Shown: positions 54,781 through 64,000, numbered from the stretch's first letter. The stretch is 64,000 bases of DNA from an uncultured Bacteroides sp. (GCF_949298305.1 NZ_CASFWU010000001.1:1-64000), one strand, 5' to 3'. Notes: generated by a model from the sequence alone, not told the origin. Program-made: numbers and translations.

Positions 54781-57700
54781 ATGAAACGGAAATTATTAGA
54801 GAGATGTATGTTATGCCTTGCCGCCGCGGGACTGTTTGTCTGCTGTCTGCCGGCAGTGGCTGCAAGCGGCGGGCATCCGTCGGCAGCGGTGGACCAGGTC
54901 CGTGTAAAAATATTGGTGAGCGGCCGTGTGGCCGACGCCACGGGCGAGCCCCTTCCGGGCGCCACGGTGCGCGAGCGTGCCACGGGCAACGGCACGGTGA
55001 CCAACCTTGACGGCGAGTTTTCCTTGTCCGTCTCGTCCGAGGCTTCGCTGGAAGTCAGCTTCGTGGGCTTTGCCACCAAGGTGGTGTCCGTGGCCGGGCA
55101 GAAGAGTCTGAAGGTGGTGCTCGAAGAAGACGCCGCCGCGCTGGACGAGGTCGTCGTCGTGGGCTACGGCATCCAGAAGAAGGTGAACCTGTCCGGTTCG
55201 GTAGACCAGATAGGCGCCAAGGAACTGGAGAAGCGCCCCATAGCCGACCTGTCGCGGGGCCTGCAGGGCATGATTCCCAACCTGAACATCGACTTCACCA
55301 GCGGCGAGCCGGGCAAGTCGGCCAACATCAACATCCGTGGCGAGGCCTCCATCAACGGCGGCAGCCCGCTGATTCTGATTGACGGCGTGTCGGCCGACGT
55401 GGAGGAGATGAACCGCCTCTTGCCCGAGGACATCGAGAGCCTCTCGGTCCTGAAGGACGCCTCCTCGGCCGCCATCTACGGCGCGCGTGCCGCTTTCGGT
55501 GTCATCCTGATTACCACCAAGCAGGGCAGCAGCGACCGCATACAGGTCGATTACAACGGCAACTTCGCCTGGAAGCGGCCCTCGACGCTGACCGAGAAGA
55601 CTTCCGACCCCTACATTTACCTGAAGCTGAAGAACATTGCCGTGCTCAACACTCCCTGGAGCTCGGGACACGTCACCAGCGACGAGCGCCTCGAATGGGC
55701 GCGCCAGCGTTCGGACAACCCCGACGGCACCCCCTCGGTGCGCCTGAACCCGCTGGACGAGACCCAGTGGGAGTACATGGGCAACCGCGACTGGACCGAC
55801 TACTTCCTGAACCGCAACACCTTCACCCAGACGCATCAGGTCTCGGTGTCGGGCCGTACGGAGAAGACGCGCTTCTATCTGTCGGGCGGCTACGACGACG
55901 AGAACGGCATCTTCTCGGGCATTGTGGACAACGACAAGTACCGCCGTTACAGCATGCGCAGCAAGGTGAGCTATGACGTGTGGGAGTGGCTGACCCTGTC
56001 GAACAACACCTCTTACGTGGTGACCGAGCGCAAGAAGCCGAGCTATTATGACATGGGCGTGTTCTTCGACCTCGAACCGCACGACATGGACCGCAACCCC
56101 GACGGCTCCTGGGCCAGCGGCGAGCTGGGTACGGCTTTGGCGCAGCTGGTGGACGGCGGCCAGGAGAAGGATACCTACGGACGCCTTCAGAGCACTTTCT
56201 CGGGCGAGCTGAACTTCTGGAAGCGCATGCTGGTCATCAACGCCAACTTCACCTTCATGAAGGGGCACCAGGAGTACGACTGGTACAAGACGCCCTATCA
56301 GATAGGCTACGGCCCGGACGACATCCGCGAGCAGGGCGAGAGCCGTGCCTGGAAGGAAAGCACTGACGACCTGTACACGGTGTTCGAGGTGTATGGCACC
56401 TTCAGCAAGCTGTTCCGCGACCGCCATCAGGTGACCGCCATCCTGGGCTTCAACCAGGAGTACAGCCGCTCCGACAACTTCCACTCCGAGCGCTACGACA
56501 TCATCTCCACCGCCCTGCCTTCCATCGGGCTGGCTTCCGGCACCCAATACGTCGGCCAGACCTATCGCGACTGGGCCATCCGTGGCTGCTTCTTCCGTGC
56601 CAACTATTCGTACGACAACCGCTACATCTTCGAGCTGAACGGCCGCTACGACGGTACGTCGCGTTTCCCCAGTAACAAGCGCTTCGGCTTCTTCCCCTCG
56701 GGCTCGGTGGCCTGGAGGGTGGACAGCGAGTCGTTCTTCGACGGGCTGCGCGACGTCTTCTCCCAGCTCAAGCTGCGCGCCTCCTACGGCTCGTTGGGCA
56801 ATCAGCTGGTGAGCGAATACGGCTACATCCCCTATATGAGTTCGCAGCTGGGCAGTTACATCATCGACGGCGAGCTGCAACAGACGGTCACCTCGCCCGA
56901 CCTGGTTTCGTCGGCCTACACCTGGGAGGAAGTGCGCACCGTCAATGGCGGCATCGACCTGGGCTTCCTGGACAACAGGCTGACGGCTTCGTTCGACCTC
57001 TACCGCCGCGACACCCAGGGCATGCTTACCATGGGCCGCGAGCTGCCCGGCGTGCTGGGCAAGGAAGAGCCGCAGGAGAACGCCGCCAACCTGAAGACAC
57101 GCGGCTGGGAGCTGAGCATCGGCTATCAGGACGAGTTCCGCCTGGCCGGAAAACCGCTGGACTGGGCGGCCCGCTTCATCCTGTCGGACAGCCGCACGTG
57201 GATTACCAAGTTCGACAATCCCACCCGCAACCTGACGCAGTATTACGAAGGACAGGAAATAGGCGAAATCTGGGGCTTGCAGAGCGACGGCCTCTTCCGC
57301 AGCAAGGACGAAATCGCTGCCCTGGACGAGACCGAAATCATCCCCTGGGGCGCCCTTGAGATTGTGGAGGGCTGGCCCAAATACAAAGACCTGGACGGCG
57401 ACCACCGCATCACCAAAGGCTCTGTGACGGTCGACGACCCGGGCGACCTGAGCGTCATCGGCAACTCGTCACCCCGCTTCCGCTTCGGCCTGAACCTGAG
57501 TGCCGAATGGAACGGAATCGACGTGGCCGTCTTCCTGCAGGGCATCGGCAAGCGCGACTTCTACCCGCAGAGCTACCTGTACTGGGGCTTCTACCAGCAA
57601 CCTTACAGCGGCGGCCAGCTGCATACCTTCGACTTCTACCGCCCTGCGACGGACAGCGAGGTCGACATGGGCAAGCACTCGCAGTCGTACATCGCCGCCG

Positions 57701-58059
57701 GACTGGCCAACCAGAACCTCGATGCCAGATACCCCATCCTGCAGTCGTGGCTGGCCGACAAGAACCTGGGAACCCGCATCGACCAGGCAATGGGTCTGGC
57801 CATCCCCCAGACGGGCTACATGCTGAACGGCGCTTACCTGCGCGTGAAGAACATCACCGTCGGCTATACGCTGCCGCAAGAGTGGGTGCGCAAGGCGCGG
57901 CTCAGCCGGGTGCGTGTCTTTGTCAGTGCCGACAACCTGTGCGAATGGAGCGGGGTGAAACCTTACTTCGACCCCGAGGCCATCACCGATACGTCCTCTT
58001 TCGGCTACGTGTATCCCTTCAACCGCCAGCTCTCTTGCGGACTCAACGTAACATTCTAA
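54781..58059 (+). CDS. SusC/RagA-family TonB-linked outer membrane transporter
   Basis: 1092 residues. Signal peptide (about 1-28), a CarboxypepD_reg-like domain (about 45-125), the segment LDEVVVVGYGIQKK before the plug, the plug domain with GLQGMIPNLNI and AAIYGARAAFGVILITTK, and a 22-strand barrel that ends NRQLSCGLNVTF with the terminal Phe required for barrel insertion. It imports a ligand captured by the SusD protein encoded next, using TonB energy. The neighbours suggest that the ligand is a phosphate ester. No anti-sigma or hybrid regulator gene is adjacent. Confidence 0.96.
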   Translation: MKRKLLERCMLCLAAAGLFVCCLPAVAASGGHPSAAVDQVRVKILVSGRVADATGEPLPGATVRERATGNGTVTNLDGEFSLSVSSEASLEVSFVGFATKVVSVAGQKSLKVVLEEDAAALDEVVVVGYGIQKKVNLSGSVDQIGAKELEKRPIADLSRGLQGMIPNLNIDFTSGEPGKSANINIRGEASINGGSPLILIDGVSADVEEMNRLLPEDIESLSVLKDASSAAIYGARAAFGVILITTKQGSSDRIQVDYNGNFAWKRPSTLTEKTSDPYIYLKLKNIAVLNTPWSSGHVTSDERLEWARQRSDNPDGTPSVRLNPLDETQWEYMGNRDWTDYFLNRNTFTQTHQVSVSGRTEKTRFYLSGGYDDENGIFSGIVDNDKYRRYSMRSKVSYDVWEWLTLSNNTSYVVTERKKPSYYDMGVFFDLEPHDMDRNPDGSWASGELGTALAQLVDGGQEKDTYGRLQSTFSGELNFWKRMLVINANFTFMKGHQEYDWYKTPYQIGYGPDDIREQGESRAWKESTDDLYTVFEVYGTFSKLFRDRHQVTAILGFNQEYSRSDNFHSERYDIISTALPSIGLASGTQYVGQTYRDWAIRGCFFRANYSYDNRYIFELNGRYDGTSRFPSNKRFGFFPSGSVAWRVDSESFFDGLRDVFSQLKLRASYGSLGNQLVSEYGYIPYMSSQLGSYIIDGELQQTVTSPDLVSSAYTWEEVRTVNGGIDLGFLDNRLTASFDLYRRDTQGMLTMGRELPGVLGKEEPQENAANLKTRGWELSIGYQDEFRLAGKPLDWAARFILSDSRTWITKFDNPTRNLTQYYEGQEIGEIWGLQSDGLFRSKDEIAALDETEIIPWGALEIVEGWPKYKDLDGDHRITKGSVTVDDPGDLSVIGNSSPRFRFGLNLSAEWNGIDVAVFLQGIGKRDFYPQSYLYWGFYQQPYSGGQLHTFDFYRPATDSEVDMGKHSQSYIAAGLANQNLDARYPILQSWLADKNLGTRIDQAMGLAIPQTGYMLNGAYLRVKNITVGYTLPQEWVRKARLSRVRVFVSADNLCEWSGVKPYFDPEAITDTSSFGYVYPFNRQLSCGLNVTF

Positions 58060-58075
58060 AAACCAACAAACGACA

Positions 58076-59875
58076 ATGAGAAATCTGATTATACCTTCCG
58101 TGGCCCTTTCGGCCACCTTGCTGCTGGCTGCTTCGTGCAACGATTCGTTTATGGACCGGCAGCCCCATACGGAAATCGGTGTGGAGTCCTACTTCAACAC
58201 CGAACGCGACCTGCAGATGTATTGTTACGGTCTGGTCAACACGCCGGGCTACAGCTACGACTCCGACGAGGGCACCGACGATGTGGCCACCACCTCGAAC
58301 GTAGAAATCAAGAACATCATGACGTCGCCCAACCCGAACTCGGTCACCATCAACGCCGGCTGGAACTGGGAACGCCTGTACGACATCAACTTCTTCCTGG
58401 CCAACTGCGGACGCGCCAAAGTGACCGAGGACGTCCTGGCACACTATCAGGGCGTGGCCCGTTACTACCGCGCCGCCTTCTACATGGACAAGGTGAAGAC
58501 CTATTCCGACGTGCCCTGGTACGACAAGGTGCTCACCACCGACGACCCAGACCTGTACAAGGCCCGCGACCCGCGCGACTTCGTTGTCGGCAAGATATTC
58601 GAAGACTACCAGTTTGCTGCCGGGCACGTCCGTGCCGACGAGCCTCTGGGCGCCATCAACAAATGGATTGTGCTGGCTACCATGGCCCGCCATGCCCTGT
58701 ACGAAGGCACGTACCGCAAGTATCACGACGAGCTGAACCTGCAGTCTACGGCCGACACCTACCTGCGCATCGCAGCCGATGCCGCTTTGCAAATCATGGA
58801 GGAGGGCGGTTTCCGGATTTATAACACCGGAAAACCTTACGAGGACTATTCCACCCTGTTCAACAGCCCCGACCTGACAACCAATCCCGAAATGATACAG
58901 GCGTGTTACTACGAGAACGACGTGGCCGAGAACGGCTTCTGGGCCTACATGTTCGGCAATTACATTCCCTGTCCGACCAAAGACTTGGTGCAGGCTTACC
59001 TGATGAAGGACGGCTCGTACTATTCCTCGCAACCCGGCTACCAGACCAAGCAGTTCGTCGAGGAGTTCCAGGACCGCGACCCGCGCATCTACCAGACGCT
59101 GGCCTATCCGGGCTGGGAGCTGGTCAACACCATGACCTACGCTACGGGAGCCGGCATCTACGTGCAGACGTTCAACAAGAACTTCTCCGGATACCATCAG
59201 ATCAAGGGCTTCATCAACAACAAGGAAGAGAGCTACTACGTAGGCATCGACTTCCCCGTCATCCGCTATGCCGAGGTACTGCTTACTTATGCCGAGGCCA
59301 AGGCCGAGCTGGGCGAACTGACGCAGGACGTGCTCGACCGTACCGTGAACCAGCTGCGCGACCGTGCAGGAATGCCCCACCTGCTGATGAATCCGCCGGC
59401 CGATCCGGTGATGGCGGCAGCCTTCCCCGGCGTGGAGTCGACGCTGCTCGAAATCCGCCGCGAGCGCCGGGTCGAACTGGTGTTCGAAGGATTCCGCTTC
59501 GACGACCTCATGCGCTGGCATGCCGGCAAGCTGCTCGAAAAGGAACCGGAGGGCCTGTACTTCCCCAGTCTGGGCAAGTTTGACCTGACGGGCGACGGCG
59601 TCGAGGATATTTATCTGATACCTTCCTCGCAGTCCATCCCTGCCGAAGAAGACAAGGAGACCAACTCCCTGGGCGAAAAGCTGGTGTACTACCGGACCGG
59701 AACCATCGACGACCAGAACGCCACCGTCTACCTGAGCGAAGGCGACCACGGGGTCATCCAGACCATCAAGGACATGGGCACTTTTGAAGAGCCCAAGTTC
59801 TACTACCGTCCCATCCCTTATCACGAGATGGAGCTGAACCCTAACCTGGGACCGCAACTCTTCGGCTGGGAGTGA
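58076..59875 (+). CDS. SusD/RagB-family surface lipoprotein
   Basis: 599 residues. Lipobox AASC with Cys21. SusD fold with a TPR core: YFNTERDLQMYCYGL near the start, ARYYRAAFYMDKVKTYSDVPWYD, and the C-terminal LLEIRRERRVELVFEGFRFDDLMRWHAG. It acts as a lid on the SusC barrel and binds the ligand. It starts 16 bp after SusC, so one operon. Confidence 0.96.
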   Translation: MRNLIIPSVALSATLLLAASCNDSFMDRQPHTEIGVESYFNTERDLQMYCYGLVNTPGYSYDSDEGTDDVATTSNVEIKNIMTSPNPNSVTINAGWNWERLYDINFFLANCGRAKVTEDVLAHYQGVARYYRAAFYMDKVKTYSDVPWYDKVLTTDDPDLYKARDPRDFVVGKIFEDYQFAAGHVRADEPLGAINKWIVLATMARHALYEGTYRKYHDELNLQSTADTYLRIAADAALQIMEEGGFRIYNTGKPYEDYSTLFNSPDLTTNPEMIQACYYENDVAENGFWAYMFGNYIPCPTKDLVQAYLMKDGSYYSSQPGYQTKQFVEEFQDRDPRIYQTLAYPGWELVNTMTYATGAGIYVQTFNKNFSGYHQIKGFINNKEESYYVGIDFPVIRYAEVLLTYAEAKAELGELTQDVLDRTVNQLRDRAGMPHLLMNPPADPVMAAAFPGVESTLLEIRRERRVELVFEGFRFDDLMRWHAGKLLEKEPEGLYFPSLGKFDLTGDGVEDIYLIPSSQSIPAEEDKETNSLGEKLVYYRTGTIDDQNATVYLSEGDHGVIQTIKDMGTFEEPKFYYRPIPYHEMELNPNLGPQLFGWE

Positions 59876-59962
59876 AAGAAGGAGGGCTGGCGGACACCGC
59901 GCGCCGCGTGCCCTCCGGAACAGTTACTTGCAATGAAGCAACATTTTTAATACAGAAAAGAT

Positions 59963-60871
59963 ATGGAAAAGAAACAATTGCTGAAAGGAGCGGCCGCCTT
60001 CTGCCTGGCCGCACTGATGGCCTCCTGCGCACAGCCCGGACGGCAGGCACAGGACGAAAGACCGGCCACCAGACTGACATTTGCCTACCTCACCGACGTA
60101 CACCTGAACAAGGATAACAGCGGAAACGGCAACGAGGGCCTGCAAATGGCTCTGAAGGCGGCTGCCGACAACGGGGCCGAGTTCGTAATCTTTGGGGGCG
60201 ACAATGCCGATACCGATGCCCTGGGCGATGCCGAAGTTACCGCCGACACCCTCCATGCCCGCTTTGCAAGGCTGGTGAAGGAGTCCGGCCTGCCGGCCTA
60301 TTTCACCATCGGCAACCACGACCGCTTTTATCTTTCCGGAGGAAAGGCCGATACGCTGGGCTTCGGCATGTTCGAGAAGCACTACGGCCCCACGCACCGC
60401 TCGTTCTCGCAGAAAGGCGTTCACTTTGTCATCCTGAACAGCCTCTATCCGCAGTCCGACGGAGCCCCTTACGGTGTGGGAGCCGGGCAGCTGGCCTGGC
60501 TCAAGGCCGACCTCGATACGGTGGGCAAGCAGACGCCGGTCATCGTTTCGCTCCACGTGCCCATGCTGTCGTTGTATTATCCGGTAGTGGAGGGCACCAT
60601 GAAGGCCTGGGACATGATTGCCGACAGTAAGGCAGTGGTCGATTTGCTGAAAGAGCACAACACGCAGCTCGTCCTGCAGGGACACCAGCACATTTACGAA
60701 CAGATTCAGGAACGTGACCTGTGGTTTGTAACAGCCGGAGCCGTGTCGGCCTTCTGGTGGCAAGGACCTTTCCTGACTACGCAGGAAGGTTTCCTGCTGG
60801 TCAAGGTCGACGAGAACAACCGCGTTTCGTGGGACTACGTGGATTATGGATGGCAAGTACCCGGAAAATAA
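59963..60871 (+). CDS. Calcineurin-type metallophosphoesterase lipoprotein
   Basis: 302 residues. Lipobox MASC with Cys22, so anchored in a membrane. All metal motifs of the calcineurin-like family are present in order: DVH (Asp45, His47), GGDNAD, GNHDR, VSLHVPM and GHQH. It hydrolyses a phosphomono- or diester. Third gene of the SusCD locus, 87 bp after SusD. Confidence 0.92.
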   Translation: MEKKQLLKGAAAFCLAALMASCAQPGRQAQDERPATRLTFAYLTDVHLNKDNSGNGNEGLQMALKAAADNGAEFVIFGGDNADTDALGDAEVTADTLHARFARLVKESGLPAYFTIGNHDRFYLSGGKADTLGFGMFEKHYGPTHRSFSQKGVHFVILNSLYPQSDGAPYGVGAGQLAWLKADLDTVGKQTPVIVSLHVPMLSLYYPVVEGTMKAWDMIADSKAVVDLLKEHNTQLVLQGHQHIYEQIQERDLWFVTAGAVSAFWWQGPFLTTQEGFLLVKVDENNRVSWDYVDYGWQVPGK

Positions 60872-60894
60872 CCAGAAAACAATAAAGTGAAGAA

Positions 60895-62016
60895 ATGAAA
60901 AGTAAAAGATTGCTGATGACGGTAGCTTTGGCTGCCGCCTGCTGGAGCGGAATGTCTGCCCAGCAAACACAAGAACTGCCCGACCGCATCAAGATGGGGC
61001 AGGAGAGGGTGAAAGTACGTCACGACATCAGGCTGCCGCAGATTGACGGCTACGAACTGCTGAAGTGCGATTTCCACATCCACACCGTTTTCTCCGACGG
61101 CATCGTGTGGCCTTCGCTGCGTGTGAACGAGGCCTGGGAAGAGGGGCTCGACGCCATTGCCCTGAGCGACCACATTGAAGGGCAGCCCGCCCGCGAGGGC
61201 ATGAAGAAGGGCGACCTGGACCTGGCCTTCAAGAATGCCGAAGGCGAGGCCTTGCGCCGTGGCATCATTCTGATAAAAGGAGGCGAAATCAGCCGCTCCA
61301 TGCCGCCCGGACATCTCAATGCCCTTTTCCTGAGCGATGTGGACTCCTTGCAGAAGGACGATGTGGTGGAAGTCTTGAGGGAAGCCCGCAGACAGGGAGC
61401 CTATATCTTCTGGAACCATCCGGGCTGGAACGTCGAGGAAGTGAAGTGGCACGACATGCACGAGCAGCTCTGGAAAGAAGGACTGCTGAACGGCATCGAG
61501 GTGTTCAACGAGTTCGAGTGGTATCCCAAGGCCCTGGAATGGGCCAAGGAGAAAGACCTGACCCTGATGGCCAACACCGATGTGCACGATGTCGTCGAAC
61601 GGCTGTATGACAGGAAGCAGACGGCTCACCGTCCGCTGACGCTGGTACTGGCCAAGGAGCGTACGCAGGCTGCCATCAAGGAGGCCTTGTTCGACCATCG
61701 CACCCTCATCTGGTTCTTCGATACCCTGATTGGTAAGGAAGACTACCTGAAGAAGTTTTTTGAAGGGGCTGTCCGTGTGCAGCCTTCGCATTACACGACC
61801 GAGACCTTGTCGTATGTGACGCTGACCAATACGTGCGATGTCCCTTTCCGGCTCGAAGCGGCTTCAGAGGCAAAGGGGTATCCCTCGTGCATTCAGCTGC
61901 CGGCCGGAGCGTCGGTGGTGGTGGCGGTGCCCAAAGACGGCGCGCACCCCGTTTCTTATAAGGTGACGAACTTGCTGACAGCCTATAAGCAAAGCATTGA
62001 AGTTTCGTTGTTTTAA
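60895..62016 (+). CDS. PHP-domain phosphodiesterase, Sb-PDE type
   Basis: 373 residues, exported (signal peptide ending SGMSAQ, about residue 22). The PHP metal ligands are visible: HIH (His61, His63), DG at 68, SDHIE, GGEI, NHPGW and NTDVHD. The protein resembles the Sb-PDE family, members of which hydrolyse phosphodiesters formed from organophosphate triesters. A C-terminal beta domain (about 280-373) follows. It lies 23 bp after the metallophosphoesterase gene. Confidence 0.88.
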   Translation: MKSKRLLMTVALAAACWSGMSAQQTQELPDRIKMGQERVKVRHDIRLPQIDGYELLKCDFHIHTVFSDGIVWPSLRVNEAWEEGLDAIALSDHIEGQPAREGMKKGDLDLAFKNAEGEALRRGIILIKGGEISRSMPPGHLNALFLSDVDSLQKDDVVEVLREARRQGAYIFWNHPGWNVEEVKWHDMHEQLWKEGLLNGIEVFNEFEWYPKALEWAKEKDLTLMANTDVHDVVERLYDRKQTAHRPLTLVLAKERTQAAIKEALFDHRTLIWFFDTLIGKEDYLKKFFEGAVRVQPSHYTTETLSYVTLTNTCDVPFRLEAASEAKGYPSCIQLPAGASVVVAVPKDGAHPVSYKVTNLLTAYKQSIEVSLF

Positions 62017-62033
62017 CGAAAAATAGGGGCAAG

Positions 62034-62058
62034 GGTAGGCCGAAAATGCCTACCTTTG
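62034..62058 (+). promoter_or_regulatory. Hairpin overlapping a promoter -7 element ahead of the alkaline phosphatase gene
   Basis: GGTAGGC (62034-62040) pairs with GCCTACC (62048-62054) with a 7-nt loop; TACCTTTG (62051-62058) overlaps the right arm and is a good -7 element. The hairpin follows the PHP gene and may terminate upstream transcription or attenuate it, while the promoter gives the phosphatase gene its own start. Confidence 0.65.
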
Positions 62059-62087
62059 CTTGTATTTATTAACCTAACATCATATTT

Positions 62088-63491
62088 ATGAAACGATTGA
62101 CGTATTTGACACTCCTGCTGCTGGTGGCTGTTGCAGTCCGGGCACAGCAGGCTAAGTATGTATTCTATTTCATCGGCGACGGCATGGGCCTGAACCAGGT
62201 GAACACAACCGAGATGTATCTGGCCGAACAGCAGGGACGCATCGGCATCGAGCCGTTGTGCTTTGCCTCTTTCCCTGTGGCAGGCATGGCCACTTCCTAC
62301 TCGGCAACCAACTCCATCACCGACTCGTCGGCCGGCGGAACAGCGCTTGCCACGGGCCACAAGACTTATAACGGCGCCATCGGCGTAGATGTCAACAAAG
62401 AACGGCTGATGAGCGTGGCCGAGCGGGCCAAGCGTGCCGGCAGAAAGGTCGGCGTCACCACCAGCGTCAGTGTGGACCACGCCACGCCGGCATCCTTCTA
62501 TGCCCACCAGCCGGACCGCGACATGTACTACGAGATAGCCCTCCAGCTGCCCGAAGCGGACTTCGACTTCTATGCCGGAGGCGGATTCCTGATGCCCGCC
62601 ACCACTTTCGACAAGAAGGAGGCACCGTCCATTTACCCCGTCTTCGAGCAGGCCGGCTACACCCTGGCCCGCGGACTGGACGAGTACCGCACGAAGGCCG
62701 ACGGCGCGCAGAAGATGATTCTGGTGCAGCCCGAAGGGGCTGAGGCCACCGACCTGCCTTACGCCATAGACCGCCGCGAGGGCGACCTCACCCTGGCGCA
62801 GATTACGGAGAGTGCCATCGACTTCCTCACCCGGGACAACAGAAAGGGATTCTTCCTCATGGTGGAGGGCGGAAAGATTGACTGGGCCTGCCACAACAAC
62901 GACCCCGCAACGGTGGTCAGCGAGGTGGTGGACATGGACAACGCCATCCGCGTGGCCTACGAGTTCTACAAGAAACACCCCAAAGAGACGCTCATTGTCG
63001 TAACGGCCGACCACGAGACCGGCGGACTGGGAATGGGCACGCGCGGCTACACGCTGAACCTGAAGGCGCTGGACTGCCAGAAGCAGTCGGCCGACCTGCT
63101 CTCGCGCGCCATCACCGACCTGCGCAAGGCCAAGGGAAGCCAGGTGAAGTGGGAAGACGTGAAGGCGCTGCTGGCCGAGCGCATGGGCTTCTGGGACAAG
63201 CTGCCCCTGACGTGGGAGCAGGAAAGGCTCTTGCGCGACGAATACGAGGACTCCTTCGTGAAGAACAAGGTGGTCTTTGAAGAGACGCTCTACTCCAAGA
63301 CCGAACCCCTGGCCGCAGCCGCCAAGCAGGTGATGAGCCGGATAGCCGGACTGGGATGGACCACCACCAGCCACTCGGCCGAGTACGTCCCCGTCTATGC
63401 CGTGGGCGCAGGCTCCAAGCTGTTCATGGGCAAGATGGACAACACCGACATACCCAAACGCATAGCCAAGGCGGCGGGGTACAAGTGGTGA
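62088..63491 (+). CDS. Alkaline phosphatase
   Basis: 467 residues with a signal peptide (about 1-20). Alkaline phosphatase motifs: IGDGMG (29-34, metal), the nucleophile Ser80 in TDSSAGGTALATG, EGGKIDW, DHETGG and SHSAEYVPV near the end. It removes phosphate from monoesters in the periplasm. It closes the locus of three phosphohydrolases behind SusCD. Confidence 0.95.
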   Translation: MKRLTYLTLLLLVAVAVRAQQAKYVFYFIGDGMGLNQVNTTEMYLAEQQGRIGIEPLCFASFPVAGMATSYSATNSITDSSAGGTALATGHKTYNGAIGVDVNKERLMSVAERAKRAGRKVGVTTSVSVDHATPASFYAHQPDRDMYYEIALQLPEADFDFYAGGGFLMPATTFDKKEAPSIYPVFEQAGYTLARGLDEYRTKADGAQKMILVQPEGAEATDLPYAIDRREGDLTLAQITESAIDFLTRDNRKGFFLMVEGGKIDWACHNNDPATVVSEVVDMDNAIRVAYEFYKKHPKETLIVVTADHETGGLGMGTRGYTLNLKALDCQKQSADLLSRAITDLRKAKGSQVKWEDVKALLAERMGFWDKLPLTWEQERLLRDEYEDSFVKNKVVFEETLYSKTEPLAAAAKQVMSRIAGLGWTTTSHSAEYVPVYAVGAGSKLFMGKMDNTDIPKRIAKAAGYKW

Positions 63492-63721
63492 GTGATTAGT
63501 GGTGAGTGGTGAGCGGTGAGCGGTTAGTAGGGGGATGAAACGCGGATTAACGCAGATTTACGCAGAAAAAAATAATCTGTGCCAATCTGCTTTAATCTGT
63601 GTCATCTGTGGTCCATTCGTCAACTGTCCCCCCAAGGTTGCGCTACACAGGGCGGGCCGACCCCGCCCCTACACGTACAAGCCGCAGGGCATACTAACCG
63701 CTCACCGCTCACCACTCACCG
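63492..63721. repeat. Composite hairpin spacer (GTGAGTGG and CACAGAT families)
   Basis: Left arm of GTGAGTGG/GCGGTTAG repeats (63492-63530), a CACAGAT-family unit (63540-63615), a GGGCGGGCCGACCCCGCCC palindrome (about 63651-63669), then the complementary CACCGCTCACCACTCACCGC arm up to 63722. It separates convergent genes and can fold as one large hairpin. Confidence 0.8.
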
Positions 63722-63937
63722 CTATTCCACTTCTTTCTTCACAATCTCCTCCATCTCCTCCAGCCGTTTGCGGCGTTCTTCGTCGGAGGCGGGTTGCCGG
63801 TAGTGGTAGCCGAGGTCGGTACGCTCGGACATCTCTTCGCTCCATTCCTCGAAATAGTCGGAGGCGGGTGTGCCGTGAGGGTCCAGGTTCTCTTCGGCAA
63901 TGGAGTCATCTCTGTATATCATATCATCCATATTCAT
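63722..63937 (-). CDS. Small acidic protein of unknown function
   Basis: 71 residues, with many Glu and Asp, a YHYR segment and a helical C-terminal third (EERRKRLEEMEEIVKKE). No family recognised. Its ATG overlaps the stop codon of the gene upstream (ATGA), which supports real translation as the second gene of an operon. Confidence 0.65.
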   Translation of the reverse strand: MNMDDMIYRDDSIAEENLDPHGTPASDYFEEWSEEMSERTDLGYHYRQPASDEERRKRLEEMEEIVKKEVE

Positions 63938-64000
63938 TGTTCGTTAAAGGGTTGTACATCAAGTTCGGGGTGTAACGGCGGCTCTGGCGGAAAAGAGGCG
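63934..64000 (-). CDS. C-terminal end of a gene that runs off the window
   Basis: The last 21 codons of an open frame enter from the right, reading ...PPEPPLHPELDVQPFNEQ and ending in TGA that overlaps the ATG of the small acidic protein. Too little is visible to name it. Confidence 0.5.
   Translation of the reverse strand, partial: ASFPPEPPLHPELDVQPFNEQ

Noticed and set aside
54811..57405. 864-codon open frame antisense to the SusC gene
   Set aside because: The SusC domains are unmistakable on the other strand; the antisense frame has no family features. The same holds for long frames opposite purH (4287-5888), rpoN (24378-25526) and PBP2 (8379-10427).
63651..63669. GGGCGGGCCGACCCCGCCC as a terminator
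   Set aside because: No T-run follows, and the same sequence appears at 466-483 as part of the dispersed repeat family.

Overview
This 64 kb window is chromosomal DNA from a GC-rich member of the Bacteroidales, most likely Bacteroidaceae. The evidence is a SusC/SusD pair, GldH, the long form of IspG, a fimbrillin-type lipoprotein, the Lin1244/HU/'smalltalk' gene group, and many promoters carrying the Bacteroides -7 element TAnnTTTG. I see no rRNA, tRNA, CRISPR array or intact insertion sequence. The species cannot be named from what I see.

Layout. 1-3651: end of an M13 peptidase, an intergenic palindrome ladder, and a two-part AAA+ ATPase on the minus strand. 4365-5891: purH. 6032-11838: elongation operon mreB-mreC-mreD-PBP2-rodA. 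11839-15995 (minus): gldH, a RicT/PSP1 protein, holB, metF. 16182-20189: fimbrillin-like lipoprotein and a DUF5723 outer membrane protein. 20314-25490 (minus): rpoN, PAP2-like protein, gcvH, purE, ispG. 25676-29304: Xaa-Pro aminopeptidase, small barrel protein, DUF418 membrane protein. 29305-30958: repeat-rich DNA around a zinc-motif secreted protein. 30959-36922 (minus): lipoprotein, MFS exporter, a TPR sensor kinase that has lost its phospho-acceptor histidine, and a nucleoside kinase. 37007-42819: Na/phosphate symporter, rubredoxin, S24 repressor, zinc protein, Lin1244 protein, HU-like protein, smalltalk protein. 43042-47001: folP, the diadenylate cyclase gene cdaA, a GNAT and a DUF2156 acyltransferase. 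47180-51778: lrgAB and three secreted proteins. 52193-54436: pta-ackA. 54781-63491: SusC, SusD, metallophosphoesterase, PHP phosphodiesterase and alkaline phosphatase, which together look like an outer-membrane system for scavenging phosphate esters. A small acidic protein and the end of another gene close the window.

The most unusual signal is not protein coding. Six intergenic places hold ladders of short palindromes (12-16 bp) whose centres repeat every 22 bp (22-23 bp in one). The palindromes differ between places: TATACCG..CGGTATA, ATGTTTSAAACAT, and at four loci ACCRTGC..GCAYGGT. The core is nearly always four units. The spacing is kept while the sequence changes, which suggests a shared mechanism or a shared binding geometry. 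Other non-coding structure includes a MITE-like element with terminal inverted repeats and probable target duplication (30681-30879), a 45-bp inverted-repeat-bounded element (29351-29974), a fourfold 83-84 bp tandem repeat (41668-42000), a duplicated leader placed in front of both cdaA and the DUF2156 gene in inverted orientation, and a bidirectional hairpin whose loop is the overlapping stop codons of two convergent genes.
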